Positions 17,165 to 26,319 are shown, counted from the stretch's first letter. The stretch is DNA of 64,000 bases from Ferrimonas balearica (GCF_019802055.1 NZ_JAHVHW010000007.1:124001-188000), one strand, 5' to 3'. The notes: a model not told the origin generated them from the letters alone. Numbers and translations are program-made.

Positions 17165-18034
17165 ATGTCAACGGATCATGCACTGCTGGTGCAACTGCTA
17201 GGGAAAGTGAAGAGTGGCGAGCTGGTTTTGCCGAGTCTGCCGGAAGTGGCGATATCGGTGCGGGAGATGGCGCGTCAGCCGGATTGCTCCCTGACAGACC
17301 TCGCTGCCGAGATCAGCAAGGACCCCGCCCTGGCGGCTCGTATTGTCAGCCTCTCCAACAGCGCCGCGTTTGGCGGCATCACCAAATCCACCAGCGTTAT
17401 TGCTGCTGTCACCCGGCTGGGGCTGAATCGGAGCCGGGACCTTGCCGTGGCCGCCGCCATGCAGCAACTGTTCCGCTCTTCCCGCAGCATGACCTGGGAC
17501 CTGATGGATGAAATCTGGCGCTTCAATGTCGAAGTGGCTTCCTGCGCCTCGGCCATCCTGGCTTGTCAGCATGAGTTGGGGAACCTGAAGCACCTCTCTG
17601 CGGATACCCTGCTGTTGGCGGCACTGATCCACAACATCGGGGCTCTGCCGGTGCTTGAGCAGGGTGAGCTTCAGCCGGAGCTCTTTGCTGAGCGCGAGCA
17701 GCTTCGGCGCATCATCCAATTGCTGAAGGCACCCATCGGCCGCTCTGTTCTGATGGAGTGGGGGTTTGAGCAGGAGTTGATTGAGGTGGTGCACCGCTGG
17801 GCGGATTTCAGCTTCCAGACCCAGCAGGTGGGCTACCTGGACCTGGTTCGCCTGGCGGCGATCTACAGCCGTGAACTGGTGCTGGCTGACCCTTTCCCGG
17901 TGGTATTGGAGATGTTTGTCAGCAAAGGGGTGATCCCCAGCCTCGACCTGTTTGGAATGGAAACCTACTTCCTGACCTACAACGAGATCAAAGCCAGTTT
18001 CGACAGCGGACCGGGTTACCGGAGAACCGGCTGA
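17165..18034 (+). CDS. HDOD domain signalling protein
   Basis: 289-residue cytoplasmic protein composed mainly of one HDOD domain, an HD-related fold without full catalytic ligands. The early LPSLPEVAISVREMARQ, the middle ISKDPALAARIVSLSNSAAF, and LAALIHNIG near residue 160 are the typical blocks. HDOD proteins act in signalling, stress and motility output in gammaproteobacteria; no partner or second-messenger domain is fused here. Divergent from trhP with 146 bases between. A terminator follows directly. Confidence 0.9.
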   Translation: MSTDHALLVQLLGKVKSGELVLPSLPEVAISVREMARQPDCSLTDLAAEISKDPALAARIVSLSNSAAFGGITKSTSVIAAVTRLGLNRSRDLAVAAAMQQLFRSSRSMTWDLMDEIWRFNVEVASCASAILACQHELGNLKHLSADTLLLAALIHNIGALPVLEQGELQPELFAEREQLRRIIQLLKAPIGRSVLMEWGFEQELIEVVHRWADFSFQTQQVGYLDLVRLAAIYSRELVLADPFPVVLEMFVSKGVIPSLDLFGMETYFLTYNEIKASFDSGPGYRRTG

Positions 18035-18037
18035 ATT

Positions 18038-18066
18038 GAAAAAGGGCACCGTAAGGTGCCCTTTTC
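18038..18066. terminator. Bidirectional terminator between HDOD gene and queF
   Basis: Stem GGGCACC (18044-18050) with GGTGCCC (18055-18061), with A run before and T4 after; serves both convergent genes. Confidence 0.88.
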
Positions 18067-18068
18067 TG

Positions 18069-18926
18069 TTATTGCCGTGCCAGACGCACATTCTCCGGCA
18101 GGGATTCAAAGTCGGAGCGGAAGGGGTTGATGTCCAGACCGCCACGACGGGTGTAGCGGGCGTAGACGGTGAGCTGCTGGCAAAAGCAGTAGCGCTTGAG
18201 ATCCATAAAGATCCGCTCCACACACTGCTCGTGAAACTCGTTGTGGCGGCGGAAGCTGATCAGGTAGCGCAGCAGCGCTTCATGATTGATCTTCGGACCC
18301 TTATAGCGGATCTGTACGCTGCCCCAATCCGGCTGGGAGGTGATCAGGCAGTTGGATTTGAGCAGATCGGAGCGCAGGCTCTCCTCCACCACCTCTCCAT
18401 GCTCATCGGCGGCGCCAGCAAGATGCTCCGGTTCAAAGCTGTAATCGGCGATCTCAATATCCAGATCATCAATCAACTCGCCCTCCAGCTCCGCCAGAGG
18501 TTGATGCCGAAATTCGCTGGGCATCACCAGGGTGACATTCACCTCACCATCGGCGCACTGGGATAGGTCCCGGGCCAGCATGGTCTGAAGTTGCTCTACC
18601 GATTCGATACGGGTTTGGTTGAAGCTGTTGAGATAGAGCTTGAAGCTCTTGGATTCCACCAGGTTGGTACTGGTTGCCGGCAGCACAAACTGGGCGATGG
18701 CGACCATCGGTTTGCCTTTGGCGTTCAGCCAGGAGAGTTCATAGCCGGTCCAGATGTCGGCACCCTGGAAGGGCAGGGCGTCAGTCAGGCCGATGGCATC
18801 CCGGTTGAGGGAGCGGGGCACAGGCTGAAGCAGGCTGGGGTCGTACTGATCCTGGTATTCGGTTTTCTGGCCCAGAGTCAGGCCTTTGAGCGCATCGGCG
18901 CCGGCGTAAGGGTCGTGATGTGACAT
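18069..18926 (-). CDS. queF: NADPH-dependent 7-cyano-7-deazaguanine reductase QueF (long type)
   Basis: Reduces preQ0 to preQ1 in queuosine synthesis, a nitrile-to-amine reduction. The 285-residue product is the bimodular YqcD-type QueF. The catalytic cysteine is in [16 protein letters not shown], with the partner aspartate in PDWGS; the substrate-binding stretch [13 protein letters not shown] follows. The start is ATG 18926 ([15 protein letters not shown]), matching the usual N-terminus. It is back to back with syd, as in E. coli, with 58 bases between. Confidence 0.95.
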   Translation of the reverse strand: MSHHDPYAGADALKGLTLGQKTEYQDQYDPSLLQPVPRSLNRDAIGLTDALPFQGADIWTGYELSWLNAKGKPMVAIAQFVLPATSTNLVESKSFKLYLNSFNQTRIESVEQLQTMLARDLSQCADGEVNVTLVMPSEFRHQPLAELEGELIDDLDIEIADYSFEPEHLAGAADEHGEVVEESLRSDLLKSNCLITSQPDWGSVQIRYKGPKINHEALLRYLISFRRHNEFHEQCVERIFMDLKRYCFCQQLTVYARYTRRGGLDINPFRSDFESLPENVRLARQ

Positions 18927-18984
18927 GGTCTTCAGTTTTTCTGGCACACTATGTCCCTATTGTACCCCAACTGAGTTTCTAGAC

Positions 18985-19608
18985 ATGTCTGTTGAGGCCC
19001 TGGCCGCGTTTCATCACCGATATCTCACCTGCTGGCAGCAGAGCCTGGGGCAGGATCCCGTCAGCGACAAGCCTGATCACGGTCCGGCGGAAACCGGTCG
19101 CGACAGCGAAGGGCGGGCCCTGTGGCAGGCTCGTCCCAGAGACCCGGCTGGTCAGTTTGATAATGTGGCAAAGGCACTTGAGATTGAGCTGCATCCTGCC
19201 CTGGCCGAGCTGTATGGTCACTTCTATGCGGGCAACCTCCACTTTGAGGCGCCGTTTGGCCAGGGAGAGTTGCTGCAGGTCTGGTGTGATGAGGACTTTG
19301 TCTATCTGCAGGAGAACCTGATTGGTCATCTGCTGATGAAGCAGAAGCTGAAGCAACCGCCCACCCTGTTTATCGGTCTGGTGGATGAGCTGATGCTGGT
19401 GTTGGACAACGCTGATGGCAGCGTCTGGCTGGAGGTGCCGGGGAAGGCGCCTCACCAGAAAGTGGCGGAATCACTCGCTGCCTTACTGGACGAACTCAAG
19501 CCAGTCACCCAGTTGCCGGAGATGCCTGCACCGGAAGTGGCGACGCCCTCTTTCGGGCAACGGGTTCGAATTATGCTGAGTCACCTGATGCCCAGTGGTA
19601 AGAAATAA
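18985..19608 (+). CDS. syd: SecY-interacting protein Syd
   Basis: Peripheral cytoplasmic protein that binds SecY and is thought to check assembly of the SecYEG translocon. The 207-residue product is longer than the 181 residues of E. coli Syd, through extra C-terminal residues ending LSHLMPSGKK. The hallmark YLQENLIGHLLMKQKLKQPP (about residues 113-132) is clear. Start is ATG 18985; an upstream in-frame extension overlaps queF and is unlikely. Gene pair with queF is conserved. Confidence 0.93.
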   Translation: MSVEALAAFHHRYLTCWQQSLGQDPVSDKPDHGPAETGRDSEGRALWQARPRDPAGQFDNVAKALEIELHPALAELYGHFYAGNLHFEAPFGQGELLQVWCDEDFVYLQENLIGHLLMKQKLKQPPTLFIGLVDELMLVLDNADGSVWLEVPGKAPHQKVAESLAALLDELKPVTQLPEMPAPEVATPSFGQRVRIMLSHLMPSGKK

Positions 19609-19640
19609 AAAAACGGGAGCCGGTAGGCTCCCGTTTTGCT
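19607..19640. terminator. Bidirectional terminator between syd and aldB
   Basis: Stem ACGGGAGCC (19613-19621) with GGCTCCCGT (19626-19634), A run upstream and TTTG downstream; shared by two convergent genes. Confidence 0.88.
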
Positions 19641-19644
19641 TGGG

Positions 19645-21165
19645 TCAAAAGAACCCGAGGGGGTTGGGATCGTAGCTGATCAGCAGGTTCTTGGTCTGCT
19701 GGTAATTGGATAGCGCCATCTTGTGGGTTTCCCGGCCAATGCCGGATTGCTTGTAACCACCAAATGCCGCGTGGGCGGGGTAGAGGTGGTAGCAGTTCAC
19801 CCAGACACGGCCCGCCTGAATGCCCCGAGCCATCCGGTAGGCGCGGTTCTGGTCCATGGTCCAGACGCCGGCGCCCAGGCCATAGCTGGTGTCGTTGGCG
19901 ATGGCCAGTGCTTCGCTTTCATCACGGAAGGTGGTGATGCCAAGGGTGGGCCCGAAGATCTCCTCCTGGAACACCCGCATGTCGTTGCGTCCCTTCAGCA
20001 GCGTCGGCTGAACGTAGAAGCCGCCTGCCAGATCGGCGCTGAGTTGAGCGGCCCCACCGCCGAGCAGGAATTCAGCCCCCTCGGCCCTGGCGATCTCCAT
20101 GTAGGAAAGGATGCGGTCGAACTGCTCCTGAGAAACCTGAGCGCCCACCTGGGTATCGGTATCCAGCGGGTTGCCCTGGCGGATCCCCTGGGCCCGTGCC
20201 AGCAGCTTCTCCAAAAATTCCGGGTAGATCGACTCCTGCACCAACGCCCGGGACGGGCAGGTACACACCTCTCCCTGATTAAAGAAGCCCAGCAACAGCC
20301 CCTCAAGGCACTTGTCCAGGAAGGCGTCCCCCTGGTTGATAACGTCCTCGAAGTAGATGTTGGGGGATTTGCCGCCCAGTTCCAGCGTGACCGGGATCAG
20401 CGAGTCGGCACCACAGCGCATGATGTGTCGCCCCACGTCGGTGGACCCGGTAAAGGCCAGTTTGGCGATGCGGTCAGAACTGGCCAGCGCCTGTCCCGCC
20501 TCTTCGCCCAGACCATTCACAACATTGACCACGCCGGGGGGAAGCAGGTCGCCGAGCAGATCCATCAGCACCAGAATGGAGACGGGGGTTTGCTCTGCCG
20601 GTTTCAGCACCACGGAACAACCCGCAGCCAGGGCAGGCGCCAGTTTCCAGGCCGCCATCAGCAGCGGAAAGTTCCAGGGGATGATCTGTCCGACCACACC
20701 GATCGGCTCATGGAAGTGGTAAGCGGCGGTGTGCGCGTCCAGGTCTGCTGCAGTGCCCTCCTGGGCACGAATGGCGCCGGCAAAATAGCGGAAGTGGTCC
20801 ACGCAGAGAGGCAGGTCGGCGTTCAGGGTTTCGCGGATCGCCTTACCGTTGTCCCAGGTTTCAACGTAGGCCAGGGTTTCGGCATGCTGCTCAATCCGGT
20901 CTGCGATCTTGATCAGCAGATTGGCGCGCTCAGTCACCGATGTGCTGCCCCAGGTTTTCTGAGCGATATGGGCCGCGTCCAGGGCCAGGTTGATGTCATC
21001 GGCGTCGGAACGGGCCACTTCGGCAATGACGGAGCCGTCTACCGGGCTGATCGCGTCGAAGTAACGGCCCGATTTAGGTGGCTGCCACTGGCCTCCGATA
21101 AAGTTGTCGTAACGGGACTGGAACTGGAACAGGGCACCCTCGGTGCCGGGTTTGGCGTAGATCAT
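19645..21165 (-). CDS. aldB: Aldehyde dehydrogenase, AldB type
   Basis: NAD(P)-dependent oxidation of acetaldehyde or related aldehydes to acids. The 506-residue protein reads like E. coli AldB throughout: RYDNFIGG early, AETWDNGK-type segment [13 protein letters not shown] near 105, [20 protein letters not shown] near 165, the catalytic glutamate in [11 protein letters not shown] and the nucleophilic cysteine in [17 protein letters not shown]. The C-terminal [20 protein letters not shown] is also conserved. Substrate in this organism is not shown by sequence. Single gene with terminator. Confidence 0.94.
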   Translation of the reverse strand: MIYAKPGTEGALFQFQSRYDNFIGGQWQPPKSGRYFDAISPVDGSVIAEVARSDADDINLALDAAHIAQKTWGSTSVTERANLLIKIADRIEQHAETLAYVETWDNGKAIRETLNADLPLCVDHFRYFAGAIRAQEGTAADLDAHTAAYHFHEPIGVVGQIIPWNFPLLMAAWKLAPALAAGCSVVLKPAEQTPVSILVLMDLLGDLLPPGVVNVVNGLGEEAGQALASSDRIAKLAFTGSTDVGRHIMRCGADSLIPVTLELGGKSPNIYFEDVINQGDAFLDKCLEGLLLGFFNQGEVCTCPSRALVQESIYPEFLEKLLARAQGIRQGNPLDTDTQVGAQVSQEQFDRILSYMEIARAEGAEFLLGGGAAQLSADLAGGFYVQPTLLKGRNDMRVFQEEIFGPTLGITTFRDESEALAIANDTSYGLGAGVWTMDQNRAYRMARGIQAGRVWVNCYHLYPAHAAFGGYKQSGIGRETHKMALSNYQQTKNLLISYDPNPLGFF

Positions 21166-21244
21166 GGCGGGTCCTCAAACGGGGTGAGAACGTACCAACC
21201 TGCGCTCAAAAAATGACCAAGTTAAGTGGACTTTGGTCGAAGCC

Positions 21245-22021
21245 TCAGTGCAGGTCCCAGGACAGGTTGGAGACCAGGCGGCAAGCGTCGCATTTGAAGT
21301 AGAACAGGTCGTGGATTGGGGTTTCCAGCGCCCACTCCGGATTTCCGCAACGGGGGCACGGGCGGGCGCGCTCCGCTTCCAGGCTTTCACCGCCCACTCG
21401 GTAGAGGTAGTAGTAGGTCGGGATTTTGGTGAGGTATTCGATGCGCCCCCTCAAGTCCCAGCCGCGACGGAACAGGGTGCTGTTGGGATCCGCTATCTCT
21501 GCCAGGGCGGCAAACTCCACCTGACCGCTGCCCGCCATCTGCAACTCGTCGCAGGCCTGCCACTCAGTTTGCCACTTCACCAGCGCCTTATGGTCACCGT
21601 TGAAGGTGGCGGGGAGGCGGTAAAGGGGAACCGGCATCATGGTGTCGCCATCCCGCAGCGGTGAGCAGCTGTGCACATAAGTGGTGTAGAGGATCTGCCA
21701 TTGCTCCGGCAGGGACTCGGCACTGGCTTCGGAGTTGATGTCGCGGCCAAGCACTTTTACGCGGGGCTGCAGCAACTTGGCCTCGGTTAAGGCATCCAGA
21801 GCCTGTCGCACCCAGGGGGAGTGAAACCGGCTCTGCAGGCTCTCCTGCTCCGGACACATGGCCCGCAACCGGAATTCCGCCTCGTTCTGCACCAGAGGAA
21901 ACTCTCTGCCCAGCAGTTGGCCGTTATGGCGCCACGCCTCCATCAAGCCATTGATGGCTCGTTCCACCGCACTCAGGGTGGTGTCAGCAAAGCATTCGAA
22001 ACGGATCTCAACCAGGTACAT
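21245..22021 (-). CDS. DUF2310 family zinc-ribbon protein
   Basis: 258-residue cytoplasmic protein of the DUF2310 family, described as zinc-ribbon-containing and possibly nucleic-acid-binding; its function is unknown. The ribbon lies near the C-terminus: CPRCGNPEW and, about 20 residues later, CDACRLVSN, giving four cysteine ligands. The N-terminus (MYLVEIRFECFADTTLSAVE) is a beta-alpha fold. It stands alone, separated by 79 bases from aldB. Confidence 0.82.
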   Translation of the reverse strand: MYLVEIRFECFADTTLSAVERAINGLMEAWRHNGQLLGREFPLVQNEAEFRLRAMCPEQESLQSRFHSPWVRQALDALTEAKLLQPRVKVLGRDINSEASAESLPEQWQILYTTYVHSCSPLRDGDTMMPVPLYRLPATFNGDHKALVKWQTEWQACDELQMAGSGQVEFAALAEIADPNSTLFRRGWDLRGRIEYLTKIPTYYYLYRVGGESLEAERARPCPRCGNPEWALETPIHDLFYFKCDACRLVSNLSWDLH

Positions 22022-22176
22022 CGGGGGCTCCTCTCTGTGGGGGCGCCAGTATAGCGGTGCCCTCCGGATACGCCAACGACCGCATCAAATATGGGGGAGG
22101 TGGCCTTGCCCCCTTGCCATTTCAACTCAGCTCGGTATGTTTTGTATAAAGTATAAAAAGGAAAAGGGTTTCACGG

Positions 22177-23685
22177 ATGGATACGCAAAACCCGGCGCTG
22201 GATCACGGGCGTCGATTGGGGATTTGGGCGGCGCTGGCCAGCCTGGGGTATGTCTTTTGGGTCGTGGGCGGCATGGAGCTGGTCGAGCGACTGGCTTACT
22301 ACGGGGTGAAAACCACTGCGCCTATCTATGCCACGGATGCCCGCTCTGACGGCGGCCTGGGCCTGACCATGACCCAATTTGGCCACGTGCTGCTGGCCTG
22401 GGCACTGTTCCAATCCTTTGTGCCGGTGTTCTTCGGAGGCCTGGCAGACCGTCTGGGCTACAAGGAGACCATCGCCCTGGCGACGGTCCTGAAGGCGGCC
22501 GCTTACCTGGTGATGGCCTGGTTTCCCTCCTTCTGGGGCTTTCTGGGCGGGGCGGCACTGCTGGCCTTTGGTACCGGTATCTTTAAACCGGGGATTCAGG
22601 GGACGTTGGTAAAGTGCAGTCGGCCGGACAACTCCGCCATGGCGTGGGGGGTGTTCTACCAGATGGTGAACATCGGAGGGTGGATTGGTCCGCTGCTGGC
22701 GGCACAACTCCGATTGCTCTCCTGGGATAAGCTGTTCTACTGCTGCGCCGCCATCATTCTGCTGAACTTCCTGCTGCTTCTGACCTACAAAGAGCCGGGC
22801 CGCGAGCAACGGCTGCGCCAGCCCCGACTGCAGGGAAGCCTGTGGCGGGACGCCTGGCGCGAGATCCGCCAGCCCTACCTGATACGGTACGTCATGGTGT
22901 TTTCCGGCTTCTGGTTCATGTTTATGGCGCTGTTTGATGTGCTTCCGGTTTACGTCAGAGACTGGGTGGACACCAGTGCCATCGTCACCACCCTGTTTGG
23001 CGACAGCAGCCCAAGCGCTATCTGGCGGGGATTGTTGGCGATGAACCCGGAGGGCACCATGGTGCTGCCCGAGGGGATCATGAACGTCAACTTTGGGCTG
23101 ATTATGCTGGTCTGTTTCCTCTACGCTGGCCTGGCGGGGCGATTGGGTACGGTGCCCTCATTGATCGCCGGCACCGGGCTGTGTGCGTTGGGCCTGTTGC
23201 TGCTGGGCGCGTCCCACATGGCGTGGCTGGTGGTGCTGGCGGTGGTGATCTTCAGCTCTGGCGAGATGCTGGCCAGCCCAACCAGCAGTAAGTTCATCGG
23301 TAACATCGCTCCCCCGGATAAGAAAGCGATGTACCTGGGCTTTAAAGAGCTGCCCTACGGTATCGGTTGGGTTCTGGAAACGCTGGTGGGCCCACGTCTT
23401 TATGACGCTACCGGTTCCCGCGAGACCTTGGCTCGGGAAACCCTGTCGGAGCAGTATGGCTTGAGTGCCACAGCCCTGGCGGATATCCCGGCTGGTGAGG
23501 CGTTCTCTAGCTTGGTGACACTCAGTGGTCAGTCGGAGGCGGTGATGCGGGAGATGCTCTACCAGAGTAACGCGGTTGGCACCGTCTGGTATGTGATGGG
23601 CGGGGTAGGGCTTGCCAGCACCCTGGGCCTGGTGATCTTCGGGCGCTGGCTAAAACGGCAGGGGTCGGCGCTTAACGCGGCTTAA
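22177..23685 (+). CDS. MFS transporter, POT/PTR-like
   Basis: 502-residue inner-membrane transporter with about 12-14 helices. The opening MELVERLAYYGVKTTAPIY and the later GTGIFKPGIQGTL, WGVFYQMVNIGGWIGPLLA resemble the proton-dependent oligopeptide transporter (POT) blocks, including the E-x-x-E-R-x-x-Y-Y-G-like motif. Peptide transport is therefore possible, but this branch is divergent and the substrate is unknown. A promoter-like TATAAA sits shortly upstream near 22146. The 3' end overlaps the leftward neighbour by 14 bases. Confidence 0.85.
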   Translation: MDTQNPALDHGRRLGIWAALASLGYVFWVVGGMELVERLAYYGVKTTAPIYATDARSDGGLGLTMTQFGHVLLAWALFQSFVPVFFGGLADRLGYKETIALATVLKAAAYLVMAWFPSFWGFLGGAALLAFGTGIFKPGIQGTLVKCSRPDNSAMAWGVFYQMVNIGGWIGPLLAAQLRLLSWDKLFYCCAAIILLNFLLLLTYKEPGREQRLRQPRLQGSLWRDAWREIRQPYLIRYVMVFSGFWFMFMALFDVLPVYVRDWVDTSAIVTTLFGDSSPSAIWRGLLAMNPEGTMVLPEGIMNVNFGLIMLVCFLYAGLAGRLGTVPSLIAGTGLCALGLLLLGASHMAWLVVLAVVIFSSGEMLASPTSSKFIGNIAPPDKKAMYLGFKELPYGIGWVLETLVGPRLYDATGSRETLARETLSEQYGLSATALADIPAGEAFSSLVTLSGQSEAVMREMLYQSNAVGTVWYVMGGVGLASTLGLVIFGRWLKRQGSALNAA

Positions 23686-23959
23686 GGTTCTCCAGTTCCG
23701 CTTTCAGCTGCGCCACTTCCAGGCGCAGCATATCAATCTGCTGTTGCAGTTGTGCCGGTGTGGGCTCCGACGTCATGACCGGCGCTTCGGGTGCCGGTTC
23801 TGATAGGGGTTGAGGTGCCACCTTCCACTGCTGCAGTGCCTGAATCAATACCGGCATGGGGTAGCTTTTGGCACCGAGCCTGGCTTTCAACTGGGCCAGG
23901 GTCGGAGTGCGTCCTGACTCGCTAAGGCGGGTCAAAGCTCGTCGAATGTTGTCGTCCAT
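23672..23959 (-). CDS. Small KfrA-N-like coiled-coil protein (95 aa)
   Basis: Starts at ATG 23959 (MDDNIRRALTRLSESGRTP). Residues 1-45 read like the N-terminal winged-helix of KfrA-type DNA-binding proteins (LSESGRTPTLAQLKARLGAKSYPMPVLIQAL), then a proline-rich linker and a C-terminal leucine-heptad coiled coil (QQQIDMLRLEVAQLKAELENL). Function unknown; a small DNA-binding or regulatory protein is inference from these features. It ends inside the tail of the transporter gene on the other strand. Confidence 0.68.
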   Translation of the reverse strand: MDDNIRRALTRLSESGRTPTLAQLKARLGAKSYPMPVLIQALQQWKVAPQPLSEPAPEAPVMTSEPTPAQLQQQIDMLRLEVAQLKAELENLKPR

Positions 23960-24115
23960 GGGCGCTCTGAGTTGGTCTGTTTCGCTAAAAGTTTGCCTTA
24001 TTACCAACCTGGTCGCCAATGTTTAAAATTAGGTTGTTGTATTTTATGGGAATTTTCAGTTGGCACGTGCTCTGCTTAGAGAGTGTTGTTAACCCAACAG
24101 AATAAGGATGTCGAT

Positions 24116-24502
24116 ATGAACAAGAAGGTGACGCTGGCGGCAATTTTGGCAGTGACTTTGGCCGGGCCTTTGTCTGGTTGCGTAATTGCTGTTGGTGATA
24201 AGGGAGACTGGGATAGCGGTTCCAGCGCTGACTGGGAGCAGGTTCAGGATCAAAATCGTCGCAAGCTGGAGCAGGTCGCGCTGGGCATGAGCCTTAATGA
24301 AGTACGAGGCATCATGGGGACGGCGGAGTTCAACGAGTTGTACCAACAGGACGATAAGCAGATCCAGGTGCTGTTCTACCGCACCCACAGAACGCGCAGC
24401 GACGGGAAAACCACCAAAGAGGAGTGCACCCCTATCGTGCTGACCGATGGTCAGGTTACCGGCTGGGGTGATACCGCCTTCCAGAACGCTGTGCGCCTGT
24501 AA
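24116..24502 (+). CDS. DUF3192 lipoprotein
   Basis: 128-residue exported lipoprotein. ATG 24116 has AAGGA seven bases upstream. The signal MNKKVTLAAILAVTLAGPLSGC ends in the lipobox LSGC. The mature part has the DUF3192 core (LEQVALGMSLNEVRGIMGTAEF, then QIQVLFYRTHRTRSDGKTTKEECTPIVL), a SmpA/BamE-like small domain. Function unknown. It stands alone. Confidence 0.82.
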   Translation: MNKKVTLAAILAVTLAGPLSGCVIAVGDKGDWDSGSSADWEQVQDQNRRKLEQVALGMSLNEVRGIMGTAEFNELYQQDDKQIQVLFYRTHRTRSDGKTTKEECTPIVLTDGQVTGWGDTAFQNAVRL

Positions 24503-24504
24503 AC

Positions 24505-24735
24505 TCAGCTGCGCAGCAAGGTGTCCAGGATGTCGATGGTTTCGCTCCATTCGGCATCCTGGGCTCGCTCCTCTCTTAAAAACGCCTTCTGACTCTCGCT
24601 CCAGAAAGGCGCTTCCTCCAGACGCTCATGCCGCCCGAGGTGGTGACGTCGAATAAAGGCATCAACGGCGTCCGGCCGGGGATCCAACCCCAACTGCTTG
24701 AACAGATGCCCCAGATCATGAGGGGTAGTGTCCAT
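24505..24735 (-). CDS. DUF2789 family protein (76 aa)
   Basis: Small soluble helical protein starting at ATG 24735 (MDTTPHDLGHLFKQLGL). The block LEEAPFWSESQKAFLREERAQDAEW is the DUF2789 signature. Function unknown. Convergent with the DUF3192 gene, two bases apart, and divergent from the GNAT gene. Confidence 0.82.
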   Translation of the reverse strand: MDTTPHDLGHLFKQLGLDPRPDAVDAFIRRHHLGRHERLEEAPFWSESQKAFLREERAQDAEWSETIDILDTLLRS

Positions 24736-24816
24736 CGATTCGCTCCACGCTTGCTTTTTGACTAGTGTTTGTTCGATGTTTGAACAGGTCAAGCTTGCAA
24801 GGATAGGAGCCCAGCC

Positions 24817-25443
24817 ATGGAATTGGCCAACGAGATGCCCCATCAGCCCCATGTGGCGGAGTTAAAGACCGAAGATTTGCGGGTTGCCGCATCGCTGCTG
24901 TTAAACGCGTACCGCGAGGATCCGTTCTTTCAGTCGATACTGCCAGCCAGCGATTATGATCAGCGCTTGCGGGCAGCTATCCGTGAGGAGTTGCAGATCC
25001 TCTGGCAGGAGGGGCAACAGATGATAGGTCTGTTTGTCGATGATACCTTGATAGGTATCGCTGCCCTGCTGGAGGCCACCTGTCCTAAAGGTCACAATCG
25101 TTACTGGAACTGGCGACTGAAAATGGCCCTGGGCGCGGGTTGGGGCCCCGCCCGTCAATGGATGGCCAGAGAGGAAGCGTTACAGGATCTCACGCCTGAC
25201 CAGCCCTATACCCTACTGCAGTTTATTGCCATTGCACCGCACTACCAGGGTAAGGGCTATGGCCATCAGTTGCTGCAAGCGATTGTGGCATTGGCAGAGC
25301 GTACACAGGTCAACCTGGCCGCTTATGTTTACCAGCCAGAACACGTTGCCTTGTTCTCCTCTCAGAACTTTGAATCCATTGGTGAAATTAACTCGAGTGG
25401 TGCGGCGGGCCAGCTGTTTTTCAAGCGCTGCGCTGAGGCGTGA
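24817..25443 (+). CDS. GNAT family N-acetyltransferase
   Basis: 208-residue acetyl-CoA-dependent acyltransferase of unknown substrate. The acetyl-CoA loop is IAPHYQGKGYGHQLLQAIVA (about residues 142-161), fitting the Q/R-x-x-G-x-G motif, preceded by the strand LLQFIAIAP. Start is ATG 24817 with GGATAGGAG upstream. It is the last protein gene before the long RNA-coding interval. Confidence 0.88.
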   Translation: MELANEMPHQPHVAELKTEDLRVAASLLLNAYREDPFFQSILPASDYDQRLRAAIREELQILWQEGQQMIGLFVDDTLIGIAALLEATCPKGHNRYWNWRLKMALGAGWGPARQWMAREEALQDLTPDQPYTLLQFIAIAPHYQGKGYGHQLLQAIVALAERTQVNLAAYVYQPEHVALFSSQNFESIGEINSSGAAGQLFFKRCAEA

Positions 25444-25477
25444 ATGTCGGCTGGGGTGAGACAAGGTCTTACTTCTT

Positions 25478-25495
25478 TGTGAGATATCTCTTACA
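25478..25495. promoter_or_regulatory. GacA/UvrY-type palindrome upstream of first CsrB-like RNA
   Basis: TGTGAGATATCTCTTACA fits the GacA/UvrY consensus TGTAAG-N6-CTTACA with one mismatch in the left half. It lies about 180 bases before the predicted RNA start. Further half-sites are near: TGTGAG at 25500-25505, and GTGAG...CTTAC with a 7-base spacer at 25456-25472. This matches the position of such boxes upstream of csrB/rsm RNA genes in other gammaproteobacteria. Confidence 0.75.
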
Positions 25496-25632
25496 CGGGT
25501 GTGAGATATCCATGTCGGATAAGGTAGGGCCGAACTGCAACGATAATGTTAAATCTCTTTATAAACATGGGCTTGTGGCAATGTGACCGATGTCAGACTT
25601 TTTCCTGTTTTGTGTGCTTCTTCCCCTATGTC

Positions 25633-25660
25633 TTGCTCTGAACCGGCCTCGGGATACAAT
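25633..25660 (+). promoter_or_regulatory. Promoter of first CsrB-like RNA
   Basis: -10 TACAAT (25655-25660), five of six matches, 16 bases after a poor -35 TTGCTC (25633-25638). A weak -35 fits an activator-dependent promoter such as one driven by GacA. The predicted start is near 25667. Confidence 0.6.
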
Positions 25661-25666
25661 GGCACT

Positions 25667-26037
25667 GTGTCAAAGGAACGGCGCCCAGCTTAATCCTCAG
25701 GTACTGACAGGGAGTCGGAACCGAGCAGGTGAAAGTGGGGAATGGTGGCCCCTTTCTGACAGGGAGTCGGATCGGTAGACCTCATTCAATTGTTAGGACG
25801 ACAGTTGCCAGGGAAGACAGTAGGACACCTCCAGGATGGAGAGCGATCGGCAACAGGACGTTGTCGTAATAGGGAGATAAGTGACTTCGGTCACAAGGAA
25901 GCCCAGGGAAGAGGCCAAGGAAGACGCCAGGAACGGCAATCAGTACGCAGGGATGGGCCAGGGAGTGGCACCAATTTAAGCCGGACAGCTTAACGCAAAA
26001 ACAAGGGGCGCAACTTAGGTTGCGCCCCGTTCTATTT
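25667..26037 (+). ncRNA. csrB: CsrB-type CsrA-sequestering small RNA (copy 1)
   Basis: No credible protein frame is present, but the ~370-base transcript has about 20 GGA triplets, most as CAGGA, AGGGA or AAGGA. Many sit in hairpin loops: CTCC-AGGAT-GGAG near 25830, CAAC-AGGAC-GTTG near 25853, GCC-AGGAAC-GGC near 25928. This is the defining design of CsrB RNAs, which bind many CsrA dimers and relieve CsrA repression. Length is close to E. coli CsrB (369 bases). It ends in a long GC-rich hairpin. Blocks such as TCCAGGATGGAGAG and AAGGAAGACGCCAGGA recur in copy 2. The 5' end is inferred from the promoter. Confidence 0.88.
26005..26037 (+). terminator. Terminator of first CsrB-like RNA
   Basis: Stem GGGGCGCAAC (26005-26014) with GTTGCGCCCC (26019-26028), loop TTAG, followed by GTTCTATTT. 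Confidence 0.9.
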
Positions 26038-26130
26038 GGGGCGGCCTTAACGGTTTTCGCTCTTGTCACACCGCCCGGATGTACGGGTTAAAAGGGGCCT
26101 TACTGCCCAATCCGCTCTGTCTCCCTCTCG

Positions 26131-26148
26131 TGTAAGTCATCTCTCACA
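26131..26148. promoter_or_regulatory. GacA/UvrY-type palindrome upstream of second CsrB-like RNA
   Basis: TGTAAGTCATCTCTCACA fits TGTAAG-N6-CTTACA with one mismatch in the right half, about 170 bases before the predicted RNA start. A further TGTGAG half-site follows at 26154-26159. The A+T-rich tract at about 26184-26225 lies between box and promoter, where DNA bending would be useful. Confidence 0.75.
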
Positions 26149-26285
26149 ATGCTGTGAGATGACGTCAGTTCATGATGTCCGTCGCATCAACATTATTTAA
26201 AATTAATTCAATAAAATCATATTCTTATCCTTTTGCTTTCTCTGGGTGCAAGCGGATGTGGTTGATTTTGATAGGTAAGCCGCAC

Positions 26286-26313
26286 TTGTGAGAGCCGAGA
26301 CCTGTCCTACAAT
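26286..26313 (+). promoter_or_regulatory. Promoter of second CsrB-like RNA
   Basis: -35 TTGTGA (26286-26291), 16-base spacer, -10 TACAAT (26308-26313), the same -10 and spacing as copy 1. Predicted start near 26320. Confidence 0.65.
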
Positions 26314-26319
26314 TAGTCA

